64,000 bases of DNA from JAEUIE01 sp047602475 (GCA_047602475.1 JASGHE010000002.1:310001-374000); one strand, 5' to 3'. Shown: positions 35,575 through 45,248, counted from the first letter of the stretch. Program-made: numbers and translations. Notes: a model not told the origin generated them from the sequence alone.

Positions 35575-36705
35575 TCATTTCGTTTTGGGGATCGATTCGA
35601 TCGCCACAGACATTGATACCAATTCGACCGTCTTGCCCTTCATATCGGCACGGGGAATCTTTGTCGTCATGGTGCCCCAGACCGAGTCGAGTTCGTCGCT
35701 GGTCTTGGTGTAGCGCAGCACCAGATCGAACGGACCCTGGTAGGTGATCTTCGTCTGGTTATCGAGTTCGAAGCGGACGTTGCCGCGTAGTACAGCGTAG
35801 CGATGCGTTTCATTCTCGCCGGCAGGGGTGTAGGTCAATGTGCCCGTCACCTGGTTCATGCCGCCATGGCCATCCATGACGGCGGCTGGGTACATCTGTG
35901 CCAGCCAGCGCTGGAGCACACTGGCATCGATCTTGTGGGTTTCTTTGGAATAGCGCAGCGACTGCTGCTCTTTCTCATCGATTCTGACCGCTTCGACGAT
36001 GGGTACCATGAAGTGGTTCAACCGATTTTCGCCGAGGGTGACATAGATGCGGACGCCAGGGTCCCTGGCGGTCGGCAGGCATGGTATGATCGTCCGAGCC
36101 GTGGCGCTCGTGCTAACGGGAATGCCCAACTCTTTACCGGCCTTGTTCAGTTCCTGAACGAAGTAGCTGGGCATGCGCTTCTTGATTTCATGAATAGGAG
36201 CAGGATGACGATCAGTCATGGCATCAAAGGAATGGACATACTTGCCTTGGGTATCGAGGACGAAGACGAGGATGTTGCTCTGGTCACGACTTCGGCCACG
36301 CTCTTTGAGCAGTTGCTTAACTTCATCCGGAGCATCTTCAGGTTCTCTACCGTTCCAGAGGGTGACGATGTAGGGAGCCAGGGCCTGCTGCACAATGGTG
36401 TTGCCGAGACAACTGCCTCGGAAGTGATCGGCGCTGGCTCAGGTGTGGCCGGTGAAGAAGTCGCAGCCAGCGGTGATGTTGGTGACCCAGAGCAGGACGA
36501 TGGGGCGTTTCTCTTCCAGAGCGCACTGTTTGGCCTGAGTGAGGTTGCCGGCCCAGTCGAGATCGAAGAACTTGAGCTTCTCGGGCTTGGGCTTGGCAGC
36601 CAGGGCTTTGTCATAGATGGAGCGGGCGGTGGCGTCTTGGCCTACCAATATTGAAGAAGTGGTTAACAGGAGCAGCAGGGCCAGTTTTCGCATGATCCGC
36701 CTCAA
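35575..36705 (-). CDS. exported thioredoxin-like protein with an in-frame TGA codon
   Basis: The reading frame from 36705 encodes a signal peptide (RKLALLLLLTTSSILVGQ) and a thioredoxin-like start (DLDWAGNLTQAKQCALEEKR, then PIVLLWVTNITAGCDFFTGH). Codon 89 is TGA (36439-36441), and the same frame then stays open for another 287 codons to 35575 (ASADHFRGSCLGNTIVQQAL, QSNILVFVLDTQGKYVHSFD). No frameshift is needed. The later half is a beta-rich domain with VRFELDNQTKITYQGPFDLV. The stop may be a sequencing or point error, a true nonsense mutation, or a selenocysteine codon: a short hairpin CCGAG/CTCGG lies 18 bases after the TGA. None is proven. If restored, the protein has about 376 residues and acts outside the cytoplasm. 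Confidence 0.68.
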
Positions 36706-36810
36706 TTACTAGACGCTTTGTCTAAAGCATACCCTTAGAGAGCAAGTACGCAAGCATCATCTTTCAAAAAGATAGTTGGCGCTGCCTGAAGCTGGCATGA
36801 AGTCAAAGCC

Positions 36811-36884
36811 ATGACAGCCTGAAGCGCCAGCGAGGGGGCGCGTGCAATCGTAAGTGTCCCCTCGCTGGCGCTTCAGGCTGCCAT
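36811..36884. repeat. palindromic repeat, family A (copy 3)
   Basis: ATGACAGCCTGAAGCGCCAG with CGAGGGG is answered by CCCCTCGCTGGCGCTTCAGGCT. The arms are nearly identical to those at 12766-12840. It lies in the spacer between the divergent thioredoxin-like and DUF1559 genes. Confidence 0.85.
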
Positions 36885-37025
36885 CGTCATTTCTCCAAAA
36901 CCACCTGAACCGACATCGGTATAAGAACGTATTATTTTGGTAAGACAAGGTTGTACCTGCGTATTAACTTTGTTATACTTCTCTCTGTTGCTCGTTCTTA
37001 TCTGTATCTCCTTCGGGTCAACACG

Positions 37026-38165
37026 ATGTCGTTATCACCTTTTCCTTCGCCTCGACGTTCGGGCTTTACGCTCATCGAACTCCTCGTCGTCATCGCCATC
37101 ATCGCTCTTTTGATGGCCCTACTGCTTCCTGCTATCCAGAAGGTGCGCGAGGCGGCTAACAAGATGCTCTGTGCCAGCAACCTGCGTCAGATTGGTGTGG
37201 CTGCTCACAACTATCACAGCGACTATGGCAGGCTGCCCCCCGGCTATTTCGGCCCTTCGTACCAGAATGGCACCACCAATGTTGCTCCCGATGCCTACCC
37301 CCAACGAGGGCCATGGATCGGTTGCCTGGCGGTATTGCTGCCCTATTTGGAGCAAGATAACCTTTACAAGCAGCTTTACACTCCACAACAAACTTTTCCC
37401 ACATCGGCAGTTGTTACTCCCGTGCCTCCCTTGATCATCGGCCTGAACAGAGAGAACTTTGCCTGGTGGACAGTGCTGGGCAACGTGCAACCCAATACGG
37501 GTCAGGTGAGCCTGAAGATGTTCCAATGCCCTTCAGATACAGTCAATGAGGCAACGGCTGAAGGCGCGGTGATGGCCACTCACATTGCCAACGGTTACTT
37601 CATCGGGCTCCATCCGGAGGATATTGGCGATCCGAGCTATGCCGACGCTTTGGGACGCACCAACTACACCGGCGTGGCCGGCGCGGCAGGCAACGGGGAA
37701 GTCGTCAACTACTACTCCAAGTGGGAAGGAGTACTGTGCAACCGTTCGTCGGTCAGTCTGGGCCAACTCACGGTTCAGGATGGCACCAGTAACACGCTGA
37801 TGTTCGGCGAAGGGCTGGGCGGAAACGGCGTCGGCTCACGAGTGCATGTCTGGTCGTGGTTTGGCGTCGGGGCGATGGGTACCGGCTATGGTCTGGGCCG
37901 AAGTAATCTGCCCAATGTCGATGATGTGCCCCCTGCCCTGGGAACAACTCCGCCAGCCGATCAAACGGGCGCTCATTGGTATCGATTCAGCAGCAGACAC
38001 ACAGCAGGTGTTCAGTTCTGCTACGGCGATGGTTCGGTAAGGACGATCAAGTTCGGCAATACGATCCAACCATCGCTCAGCCTGACCAGCGACTGGGCTA
38101 TCCTGCAACAGCTTGCGGGACGCAGAGACGGGTACAACAACGATTCGAGTTCGTTGGTGGATTAG
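37026..38165 (+). CDS. DUF1559 (SBP_bac_10) pilin-like protein
   Basis: The ATG at 37026 gives a 379-residue protein with the type IV prepilin-like N-terminus RSGFTLIELLVVIAIIALL (cleavage/methylation site G-F, Glu at position 5 of the mature chain). This is followed by the DUF1559 signature LLPAIQKVREAANKMLCASN and LRQIGVAAHNYHSDYGRLPP. Near the C-terminus are the usual H-x-GG-like F-S-S-R-H block (RFSSRHTAGVQFCYGDGSVR) and a closing LQQLAGRRDG. Planctomycetes encode dozens of these; they are thought to be pseudopilins or surface structural proteins processed by a prepilin peptidase. The open frame extends upstream to a TTG at 36951 but without coding logic. Confidence 0.93.
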   Translation: MSLSPFPSPRRSGFTLIELLVVIAIIALLMALLLPAIQKVREAANKMLCASNLRQIGVAAHNYHSDYGRLPPGYFGPSYQNGTTNVAPDAYPQRGPWIGCLAVLLPYLEQDNLYKQLYTPQQTFPTSAVVTPVPPLIIGLNRENFAWWTVLGNVQPNTGQVSLKMFQCPSDTVNEATAEGAVMATHIANGYFIGLHPEDIGDPSYADALGRTNYTGVAGAAGNGEVVNYYSKWEGVLCNRSSVSLGQLTVQDGTSNTLMFGEGLGGNGVGSRVHVWSWFGVGAMGTGYGLGRSNLPNVDDVPPALGTTPPADQTGAHWYRFSSRHTAGVQFCYGDGSVRTIKFGNTIQPSLSLTSDWAILQQLAGRRDGYNNDSSSLVD

Positions 38166-38223
38166 GTGGGATCTAGGAGCTAGGAGCGAATGTCTCGTCA
38201 CACTTGGAACAAGAGTTGTAGTT

Positions 38224-38421
38224 GTTAGCCCCTGACAAGGGGCGACCAGGAAGTAGCTGGCAGCGTGCGCTGCCAGTAAGGGGAGTTGAACGAAGAGCCC
38301 CGGAGGGGCGATTGGAATGTGGGTTCTGTTCCAATCGCCCCTCCGGGGCTCAATGGATTTATCATTCTATACTGGCAGCTAGCGCAGCCAGCTACTTCCC
38401 GGTCGCCCCTTAACAGGGGCT
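38224..38421. repeat. long inverted repeat, family B (copy 3)
   Basis: TTAGCCCCTGACAAGGGGCG at the left and CGCCCCTTAACAGGGGCTT at the right enclose AGCTGGCAGCG/GCGCAGCCAGCT and the inner GAGCCCCGGAGGGGCGATTG with CAATCGCCCCTCCGGGGCTC. It is a close relative of 32794-32998. Confidence 0.86.
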
Positions 38422-38502
38422 TCAAGATACACCAACGCTGTTGGTAAATGTGACGAAACACTAGCAGATGGTAGAAGAAGGAACTAGATAGGAGGATGTT
38501 TC

Positions 38503-38679
38503 ATGATGTCCAGCATGCGGCTGATGGCGAAGTGGTGCTTGATTCTCTTGCTGTCCTTGATCCTAATCGGATGCAAGGACAACGCTGCCGTTGAAGGTAA
38601 AGTGAAGATCACTTCTACCGAGGTATTCGGGAAGACCAAGTCGATGAAGTCTCCCCCGCCGCAAACACCGTCACAGTAG
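38503..38679 (+). CDS. small lipoprotein, 58 aa
   Basis: A short gene with a strong ribosome site (GGAGG at 38491-38495, 7 bases before the ATG) encodes a 58-residue product: a basic start, hydrophobic LILLLSLILIG and lipobox Cys24, then a small polar tail (KDNAAVEGKVKITST...SPPPQTPSQ). The ATG at 38506 is an alternative. The mature peptide of about 35 residues would be lipid-anchored. It resembles the many tiny planctomycete lipoproteins of unknown role. It follows a family B repeat and precedes a family D repeat. Confidence 0.7.
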   Translation: MMSSMRLMAKWCLILLLSLILIGCKDNAAVEGKVKITSTEVFGKTKSMKSPPPQTPSQ

Positions 38680-38707
38680 CACCAGTGATGGCAGCTTGTC
38701 GCCGTTC

Positions 38708-38750
38708 CCCCTCACCCCCGGCCCCTCTCCCTCCAGGGGAGAGGGGAGAA
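38708..38750. repeat. C-rich repeat, family D (copy 3)
   Basis: CCCCTCACCCCCGGCCCCTC followed by the hairpin CTCCCTCCAGGGGAGAGGGGA. It is positioned between the convergent small lipoprotein and YbjQ genes. Confidence 0.7.
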
Positions 38751-38777
38751 ATGAGTCTCCCCCTACTGGGGAGATAA

Positions 38778-39116
38778 TCAGCCTCTGCTCAGCTTCACCG
38801 CTGTGCCATACGCCAGCACTTCGGTAGCGGCTTGCGAGAACTCGGTGGCATCGTCGCGCATGCCGATGACAGCGTCGGCACCCATCTCCTGGGCGTGTTG
38901 TACCATCCGTTCGTAGGCATCTTCCCGGGCCGCTTCGCAAACCTGGGCGTAACTCTCGATGTTGCCCCCGATGATCTGCTTTAATCCGCCCATGATGCCC
39001 TGGCCGATGCTGGGCGAGCGCACCACGATTCCCCTCACGATCCCCAGAAATTGGGAGATATACTGGCCCGGCACTTCATTGCCGGTGGTGACGATCAGGT
39101 TGGTATGAAAGGCCAT
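38778..39116 (-). CDS. YbjQ/UPF0145 family protein
   Basis: The 112-residue protein is a full-length UPF0145 member: VTTGNEVPGQYISQFLGIVR near the start, the GIVVRSPSIGQGIMGGLKQI block, AREDAYERMVQHAQEMGADA in the middle and VLAYGTAVKL at the end. Members form pentameric beta-rich rings sometimes called heavy-metal-binding domains; their role is unknown. The gene follows the lipase gene with only two bases between, so the two are co-transcribed. Confidence 0.92.
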   Translation of the reverse strand: MAFHTNLIVTTGNEVPGQYISQFLGIVRGIVVRSPSIGQGIMGGLKQIIGGNIESYAQVCEAAREDAYERMVQHAQEMGADAVIGMRDDATEFSQAATEVLAYGTAVKLSRG

Positions 39117-39118
39117 GA

Positions 39119-39940
39119 CTAATTACCCAGGGTTTTGACGTAGGCTTCCAGCCGTTCGATGTACCGTTCCATGACGTGGTCTTGGATCCAGTTGGGCACC
39201 AGATCGGAGATCCTACCTTTAGCGGAGATGATCGCTGAGACAGCGTTCTTGAGTCTATTCGTAAAAGTGGAGATTTCATTGACATTAAAGGTGAGTTTGC
39301 CATCGGCTTTGAAATAGAGCAGCGAGCCGCCGTCGTTGTAGGCCCCTATGGGAGATACGTGAGGGATGATGTCCTCATTGTGAACGAAGCGGAGCAGCGG
39401 CATGCCGTAGGTGGAAACGAAGCGGTTGTCGCCGACTTTGGGCGCACCGAAGGTCACGACCATGGCGGGTTTCAAGTCCTCACCCGCTTCCGTTCCCGTG
39501 GCAAGCACCTTGCCGGCCAGGGTAGCCAGCGCCCCACCGAGGCTGTGCCCGGTGGTGTAGATGGCCTGGTTGTTCGTTCGCAGCTTGCGCACCAGTTCCA
39601 TGTACTTTCCTGCGACACCATCGTGTGCAGTTGAAAATCCGGTATGTACCTGGCAGGCGAGCCAGAGCTTCTGTTTGGAATTGAAGTCGGTACACCAGTC
39701 CTGCCAGCGGTCAGGCTCGGTGCCGCGAAACGCCAGCACAAGGGCTTCGTTAGTGACACCGACGAACCCCTGCGTATCGTTGGGACCTTCAAAGGTCTCC
39801 GCGGTATCGAAGGCGATCTGGTCGTAGTGCTTATAGTCGGAGAGCTTGCCCCGTTCATAGACCGCATCAGAACAATGGGCTAGAAACAGGGCGTTCTGAT
39901 ATTCATTCTGGCTCGGCCCCAGTGGGAGACGGCTGCTCAT
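39119..39940 (-). CDS. class 3 lipase-like alpha/beta hydrolase
   Basis: The 273-residue protein has the lipase class 3 pattern: LAFRGTEPDRWQDWCTDFNS near residue 70, the nucleophile elbow TTGHSLGGALATLAGKVLA (Ser133 in GHSLGG), VTFGAPKVGDNRFVS with the acid residue, and IIPHVSPIG holding the likely catalytic His. No signal peptide is seen, so it may act inside the cell or be released by another route. It would hydrolyse acylglycerol-like esters. It is upstream of and coupled to ybjQ (two-base gap). A family A palindrome lies 27 bases upstream of its start. Confidence 0.9.
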   Translation of the reverse strand: MSSRLPLGPSQNEYQNALFLAHCSDAVYERGKLSDYKHYDQIAFDTAETFEGPNDTQGFVGVTNEALVLAFRGTEPDRWQDWCTDFNSKQKLWLACQVHTGFSTAHDGVAGKYMELVRKLRTNNQAIYTTGHSLGGALATLAGKVLATGTEAGEDLKPAMVVTFGAPKVGDNRFVSTYGMPLLRFVHNEDIIPHVSPIGAYNDGGSLLYFKADGKLTFNVNEISTFTNRLKNAVSAIISAKGRISDLVPNWIQDHVMERYIERLEAYVKTLGN

Positions 39941-39967
39941 ACGGATGTTCCTTTATCGTGTTTGATG

Positions 39968-40042
39968 ACAGCCCGACGCGCATAGCGAGGGTGGATCTTG
40001 CGGTTGCAAGGGGCTCCCTCGCTAGCGCAGTCGGGCTGGTAT
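39968..40042. repeat. palindromic repeat, family A (copy 4)
   Basis: ACAGCCCGACGCG...TAGCGAGGG is answered by CCCTCGCTAGCGCAGTCGGGCTGGT. It separates the lipase gene from the membrane-protein locus ending at 40045. Confidence 0.78.
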
Positions 40043-40044
40043 CT

Positions 40045-41069
40045 CTAACCACAGAATGCTTCAAAGGCTGGCAGGGCACTAGCTGGGTAGGTGGCCACGG
40101 CCAGTTCCTTCTCTTCCTGCTGTCCGTTCTTGCCTGCCACGAACTTGACGAGCTTGGCTTCGAGGGTGCATTGGTCGAAATGGTTGGGGCTGGCCAGCAC
40201 GTAGAGACGCACCGGTTCGGTTTGACCCGTGGTATTGGTTCCAGCAGCTTTGATCTCGGCAGAGTTTGCCGAGTTCGCCTTCTTTGAGAGCGGTGGCAGC
40301 CGTCGTGCTGCCCACTTCGATGGGTACGAAGAAGTTGTCGCCACACTTGGCGGTCTTCCATTCGTTGGTCAGATGGCAGAAGGGTTCCTGGGCTGGTCGG
40401 CGGGTCATCCCAAAGACAATGCCGGCGACGATGAGCGTTTCGACGAGCCAGTAGATGTAGGTGCCGTAGTAGCCGAGGTTCATGCCGCCTTGCCTGCCGG
40501 CCCCGTGCTGAATGGTGACGCCTTCGTGGGCGGCAAAGTCGATGTAGTCAAAGAAGGAGTCAACTGCCAGATGTCGTTTCAGGAGATCGCGTTCGGCCCC
40601 TGGTGGAGCGTTCAGATTCACCCACAACTCCCTTCCTCCCTTGCCGGCATTTTTCATGAGGGGGTTAACGGCCAACAATTCCTCGCGCTCATTGATAAAG
40701 TGACGATAATCGAGGAAATGCACAGTCATCATGGCCAGGATGCCAGGCAAGTAGCCCTGCTCCCCCGGCGACCCAGGGTGATCGAACCTTGCCCCATTTA
40801 ACCATAAGGGCGCCGACGCCACCGATGGCAAATCCAATCAGCATCGGGAAGACGAGGATGAAATAGATGAGCTTGCTGACGTAGTGGGTGATCACCCCCA
40901 TGACAATGCCTGCCACCGCCAGGCCGACGAAGAGCATGACCAGGCCGACCACGCTGAAGCCGCCATCAGGGATGTAGGGCGTGGCGTCGAATCGGGTATT
41001 TGCAGGAAGGGCCGGGGTCGCGGGAGCAACTGGTGCCGCAGGCTGGGAAGGAGTCGGGCTGGTATCCAT
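40045..41069 (-). CDS. hypothetical membrane protein (two apparent frameshifts)
   Basis: Three frames join into one protein of about 340 residues. From 41069: a Pro/Ala-rich cytoplasmic start (MDTSPTPSQPAAPVAPATPA), then membrane helices (FSVVGLVMLFVGLAVAGIVM, KLIYFILVFPMLIGFAIGGV). The frame changes near 40760 and continues ILAMMTVHFLDYRHFINERE, SFFDYIDFAAHEGVTI and another helix pair (YIYWLVETLIVAGIVFGM). A second change near 40260 leads to TGQTEPVRLYVLASPNHFDQ and the end AVATYPASALPAFEAFCG. I know no family name. Each join needs one base added or lost. It lies with the 41224-41849 gene on the same strand and may share its transcript. Confidence 0.65.
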
Positions 41070-41139
41070 GGCGTCGCTCGTGAATGATAGTGTTGTGTTC
41101 GATATTAGCTTATTCGACGAAGTGAACGGATGCCAGAGC

Positions 41140-41215
41140 ATACCAGCCCGCAGCGCTAGCGAGGGAATCGAATACCATTGCAAGGAAATCCCTTGCTAGC
41201 GCAGCGGGCTGGTAT
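41140..41215. repeat. palindromic repeat, family A (copy 5)
   Basis: ATACCAGCCCGCAGCGCTAGCGAGGG is answered by CCCTTGCTAGCGCAGCGGGCTGGTAT. It sits between two leftward hypothetical genes. Confidence 0.8.
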
Positions 41216-41223
41216 CACCCGGG

Positions 41224-41849
41224 CTATTCCTCACCATTGTCGAAGTTCGGCATCTTCCCTGGAGGCGGTTTGCCTCGCAGCTTGATCTCGCCCCCTTTCT
41301 CAAATCGAGCGTGGGCTTGAAGGTCGGTTCCGCAGCTTTCTCAATCTCCAGCGTGCCTTCGGGGAACCGAAGATGATATCGGACAAAGGAACGCAGGTGA
41401 TCGCTAATGGTGCCGGCATGGCGCATCTCGAAGTCTTCCATGTTCAGGTTCGTATCACCGATCTTGACTCCGTTGACGACCCCCTCGCCATAGAACGCGG
41501 TCACGACTTCGGGATGGCCTTCTTTTTGGATGACGATTTTTTCTCCGGTCTCCTTGTTGGTGTAACCCACCTGTAGGCGAGGCCATCGGAAATGGTACGT
41601 ACCTGGGATTTCGGCCTTCTTCTTGTTCTCCAGGAGCGGATCGAACGGTTCCTCGACTCGGCTCTTCAGGCGTCGAAAGATTTCGGGAGGATGTTCTTTA
41701 TCAAGAAGCGCTTCTTTGGCAGCGACAGCAAGGTCTCGAAAGGTCAAATGGCTCGGTTGGTGCTGTTTCTTCCAGGCCATCAGGAAATAGACCACCGCCA
41801 GTATGATGAACACTCCCACGCCCAACACCGTCCATAATATCCAGTTCAT
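41224..41849 (-). CDS. hypothetical single-pass membrane protein (apparent frameshift near 41305)
   Basis: An N-terminal helix (LWTVLGVGVFIILAVVYFLM) anchors a soluble domain of about 180 residues with PSHLTFRDLAVAAKEALLDK, EIPGTYHFRWPRLQVGYTNK, VVTAFYGEGVVNGVKIGDTN and LRSFVRYHLRFPEGTLEIEK. The frame from 41849 ends in an improbable Arg/Ser-rich tail. The alternative frame after 41305 reads ARFEKGGEIKLRGKPPPGKM followed by PNFDNGEE and stops at 41224, which is the more plausible end. One missing base explains it. No named family is recognised. Confidence 0.62.
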
Positions 41850-41942
41850 AGTTCAACTACCTGCTGATGAAGAAGCACTTGTTGATGGTTCCATCGTAAC
41901 ACAATGTTGGTGGCGATTCCTAGAAGTTATTTGCAGTCTTGC

Positions 41943-41967
41943 TCCCCTCTCCCTCCTGGGGAGAGGG
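41943..41967. repeat. C-rich hairpin, family D (fragment)
   Basis: CCCCTCTCCCTCCTGGGGAG AGGGGC: half of the family D element, just beyond the stop of the Hsp70-like gene, where it may act as a 3' hairpin. Confidence 0.6.
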
Positions 41968-41981
41968 GCAACAGACTCCCT

Positions 41982-43857
41982 CTACTTCCCAGGCTGTTGT
42001 CTGACGTTGAACTCGAGCTTCCAGCGATGCTTGCCATCCCTGCTGACGCACCAGAGTTCCAGCGTACCGATACTCGTGACCACCGTCTCGAGTTTCACCG
42101 GCACCGAACCTGTCGTTGAGCCTTTTTTGGATGGTTCCGCTTTGAGTTGCATCTCAATCGGGCTGAGTTCCTGAATCGACTCCTCCCAATCATCGACCAA
42201 AGTACCGATGGCATCACGCCGGGTGTTGGAGCCCAGGAACCGGAAGCTGACCGGCTCACCGACGACGAGACCGAACTCCAAACCGGGTACTGTAGTTGAA
42301 GTACCCTCTTCCATCCCCATCGGAGCGACGCATAAAGCTCGAATCGGAGGCAGCCGGCCAGGAACCGCCGGGCGGGCGCTGGCGATGCCCACATAGTAGG
42401 TCATGGCAATGCCGCCCCGGATGCGGACACCCTTGCCCTTTTGAACCAGACCAAAGTAAGCAGCTCCTCGGGCCACAGCCTGATCGAGGTCGGTTCCCTC
42501 TAACCGGCGCAGACTCGATGCCTTCAGTTCCTTTGCCCATTGATTGAGCTGATCCATCAACCGCTGTTCGATGAGCTTGGCTTTGAACACGCCACCATTA
42601 CAGAGCACCGCCGTTGGCATCACACTGACAGGCTGACCGGTCTTCTCGTAGTGCGTTTTGATCGCGTCAGCATGGCTGCGCAGGAACTGGGCCAGGTGCT
42701 TGGTGATGACGGGGTCGGAGGCGTAGGGCAGTCCCATCTCCTGCAGGCCGAACGACATGCCCCGATGCAGTTCAGCACTGTGGGCCACCAGCGGGAAGAA
42801 GCCTTCGAGGATGACCTGTTGAACATCTTCTTTGGTCAGTTCGGTGGTCATGCTGCTGCCGACGAGCTTGCTGCCCCGACCCAGCACGGTGACGGTTTGT
42901 GTCGCCTGCTTCGGATCAGCCAGAAGCAGCTTCCTTCGCCGCCCGGCAGGCATGGTTGAGGGCGATGAGTTGTCCGCCATCGAGCTTGTGGCCCTTGGCC
43001 TTGAGCTTCTCCTGCAGGTGATGAGCGAGGGCAAGGTCCATGTTGTCGCCGCCCAGCAGAATGTGGTCGCCGACAGCCATGCGGTTGAGGGTGAGCTTGC
43101 CCTTTTCTTCGGTGATGCTGATAAGGCTTAAATCGCTGGTGCCGCCGCCGACATCGCAGACGAGAACGACATCGCCGACTTTGACGAGCTCGCGCCAGTT
43201 ATCCTGATGGGCTTCGATCCAGGCATAGAAGGCTGCCTGCGGTTCTTCGAGCAGGGTGAGGTTATCGAGCCCCGCCGACTGGGCCGCTTCGACGGTGAGT
43301 TGTCGGGACACCGCATCGAACGAGGCGGGGACTGTCAGGACGATGTCCTGTTCCTGGAGCTTGGGGCCTTTCTTGCCGTGAGCGTGGTTCCAGGCTTCTT
43401 CGAGATGTTCGAGGTAACGGGTGGAGGCATCGACCGGCGAGATCATCCGCTGCGTGGCCGGCGTCGATCCACCCGGTGTAGCTGGTGGCTGCCAGGGCAG
43501 GATGGCTGCTTTGCGATCAACCCCACTGTGGCACAGCCAACTCTTGGCCGAGGAGACGAGGCGACCCGGAACCTTGGCCCCCATATTGCGGGCAAACACG
43601 CCGACAGCGAAATCCCGCTTCGCATCCCACGGCAATGCCAACGCCCCGGCCGGCTGTTCCCCTGCTTGAGGCAGATAGAGGAACGATGGCAACAGCGCCT
43701 GCTCGCCCACTTCACCGGGCTGGACAATCTGCGGCACTGCCATCGTCGTGATGACCGGCTTCGCCTGTGGATCGGGCGTCTCAATGATCGGCGTCGAAGC
43801 GAGAGCCGAGTTCGTCGTGCCCAGATCGATGCCGACTACGTAACTGCTGACAGACAT
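41982..43857 (-). CDS. Hsp70 (DnaK)-like protein (apparent frameshift near 42940)
   Basis: The first frame (from 43857) starts YVVGIDLGTTNSALASTPII, the phosphate-1 site of the Hsp70/actin ATPase, and continues with VPASFDAVSRQLTVEAAQSA, TLLEEPQAAFYAWIEAH and VLVCDVGGGTSDLSLISI. It ends in nonsense after ALNHACRAAKE. The next frame resumes with KLLLADPKQATQTVTVLGRG, DVQQVILEGFFPLVAHSAEL, VLCNGGVFKAKLIEQRLMDQ and a beta-rich C-terminal part. Total length is about 625 residues, like DnaK, but the sequence is a divergent Hsp70 of the kind found in planctomycetes rather than canonical DnaK. No DnaJ or GrpE gene is adjacent. ATP-dependent chaperone activity is likely but unproven. Confidence 0.85.
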
Positions 43858-43904
43858 AAGTACGTCTCAAAGGAAACGGGCGTGTCTGTTATCTTAGGGA
43901 AGTG

Positions 43905-44869
43905 CTAGTCGAACAGAGTGTCCCCGGCAGCATCCGAGGCATCAGACCGCTTGCGTTTGCCTCGTTTCTTGACCGCGCCGGGCTTGGGTGTAGCTGGTGC
44001 GCTCATCGTCGGTTCTGGCGCGCCTTCAAGCGGGTCGCCGACGTTGGTCTTCTTCAACCGGGCTAGGCCGCGGGTGATGTACTCCTCGGAAATATCGAAG
44101 CCGATGAAGCGGCGGCCCAGTTTCTTGGCGACCACCAGAGTCGTTGCGTGCCGGAGAAGGGATCGAGCACGATTTCGTTAGGGTGGGAGCAGGTGCGGAT
44201 GATACGGGCCAGGAGTTGCTCCGGCATCTGGCAGCCATGAAAGCCGGCCCGTTCCTTGAAGGTGCCCGCTACTCGGGGGAAGTACCAGGTATCCTCATCG
44301 GGCTTGAAGCCGTTGGCGACATCTTGCGGGCGGAGTATCCAGGTATCATCAGGTAAGCGGCCATTCGGAGCACCACGACTATCGTGGTAGACGAGTTGCC
44401 TGGCGGAGGGGACACGGTTCTCTAACTCTTCGGAAAGGAAGGTATACTTCTTGGGGTTCTTGACGAACTGGAACAGATGAGCATGCGACCGACTGAACTT
44501 GTACTTGCAATTGACGCCGAAGGTGTAGTACCAGACGACCCAGCTTCGCATCGAGAAGCCAATCTGTTGGCTGAGGATTTTGAGTTCGGCAGCGTATTCA
44601 TCGCCGATGGCCAGCCAGAATGTGCCATCAGGTTTTAGTGCGCGATGAACGGCACTGATCCAGTCATTCGACCAGTCCATGTACTGTTGGTATTCTTTCT
44701 TGTCCTGGTAAACGTCGTAGTCGTAACCGATGTTGAATGGCGGATCAGCGAAGACAAGATCGACCGAGCCTTCGGGCAATGACTGCATCCCGGCAATACA
44801 GTCGCCGAGGTGAATACGATCAAGCTGCTTGTCCAGCGTTGAACCAAAAGTCTTTTTGCTCTTCTTCAT
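43905..44869 (-). CDS. DNA methyltransferase, N6-adenine/N4-cytosine type (apparent frameshift near 44140)
   Basis: The protein opens with RIHLGDCIAGMQSLPEGSVD and the catalytic motif IV DPPFNIGYDYD (DPPF at residues 42-45). Motif I (DPFSGT) comes late, near residue 240, which is the beta-class order. The first frame derails just after DPFSGT; restoring one base gives ATTLVVAKKLGRRFIGFDIS, then EEYITRGLARL, the normal continuation, and a basic tail KKRGKRKRSDASDAAG. About 320 residues in all. The DPPF tetrad fits N6-adenine transfer most often. No restriction gene is next to it. It precedes the Hsp70-like gene on the same strand with a 47-base gap. Confidence 0.87.
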
Positions 44870-44958
44870 GGAAGATGATCAACGATGGGTACGAAAAAAG
44901 ACCATTCAGCTTGTTTCGTGAATGGTCTTCAGCGGGTCGTGGTCGACCAGATATCCAG

Positions 44959-45031
<73 letters not shown>

Positions 45032-45121
45032 GGAGTAAGGTCAAATCTTATGCGAATGGGGCGGGTTGTCAATGGAGTGGATGCTGTCCAGGCATAGAAC
45101 AGGCGTTGAAGCGAGGGAACC

Positions 45122-45248
45122 GTGCCACTGTGTGTGGTGTACTCGCCACACGCAGTGCTGCGGGCGATTGCACCCTTCCACTGCGTGACAGCGAGACGAC
45201 TATTCAGGGAATTGCATCTTTGTTCCTGGCGCTGTCACACAGTGGCAC
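45122..45248. repeat. GTAC-loop double-hairpin element (right arm with long loop)
   Basis: The left hairpin is CACTGTGTGTGG with loop TGTACTCG and return CCACACGCAGTG. The right stem is CACTGCGTGACAGCG with return CGCTGTCACACAGTG and a long loop that has lost the GTAC. The outer arms GTGCCACTGTGTG and CACACAGTGGCAC are exact complements. It lies in the 385-base gap between the tRNA and the outer-membrane-factor gene; nothing else is seen there. Confidence 0.78.
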
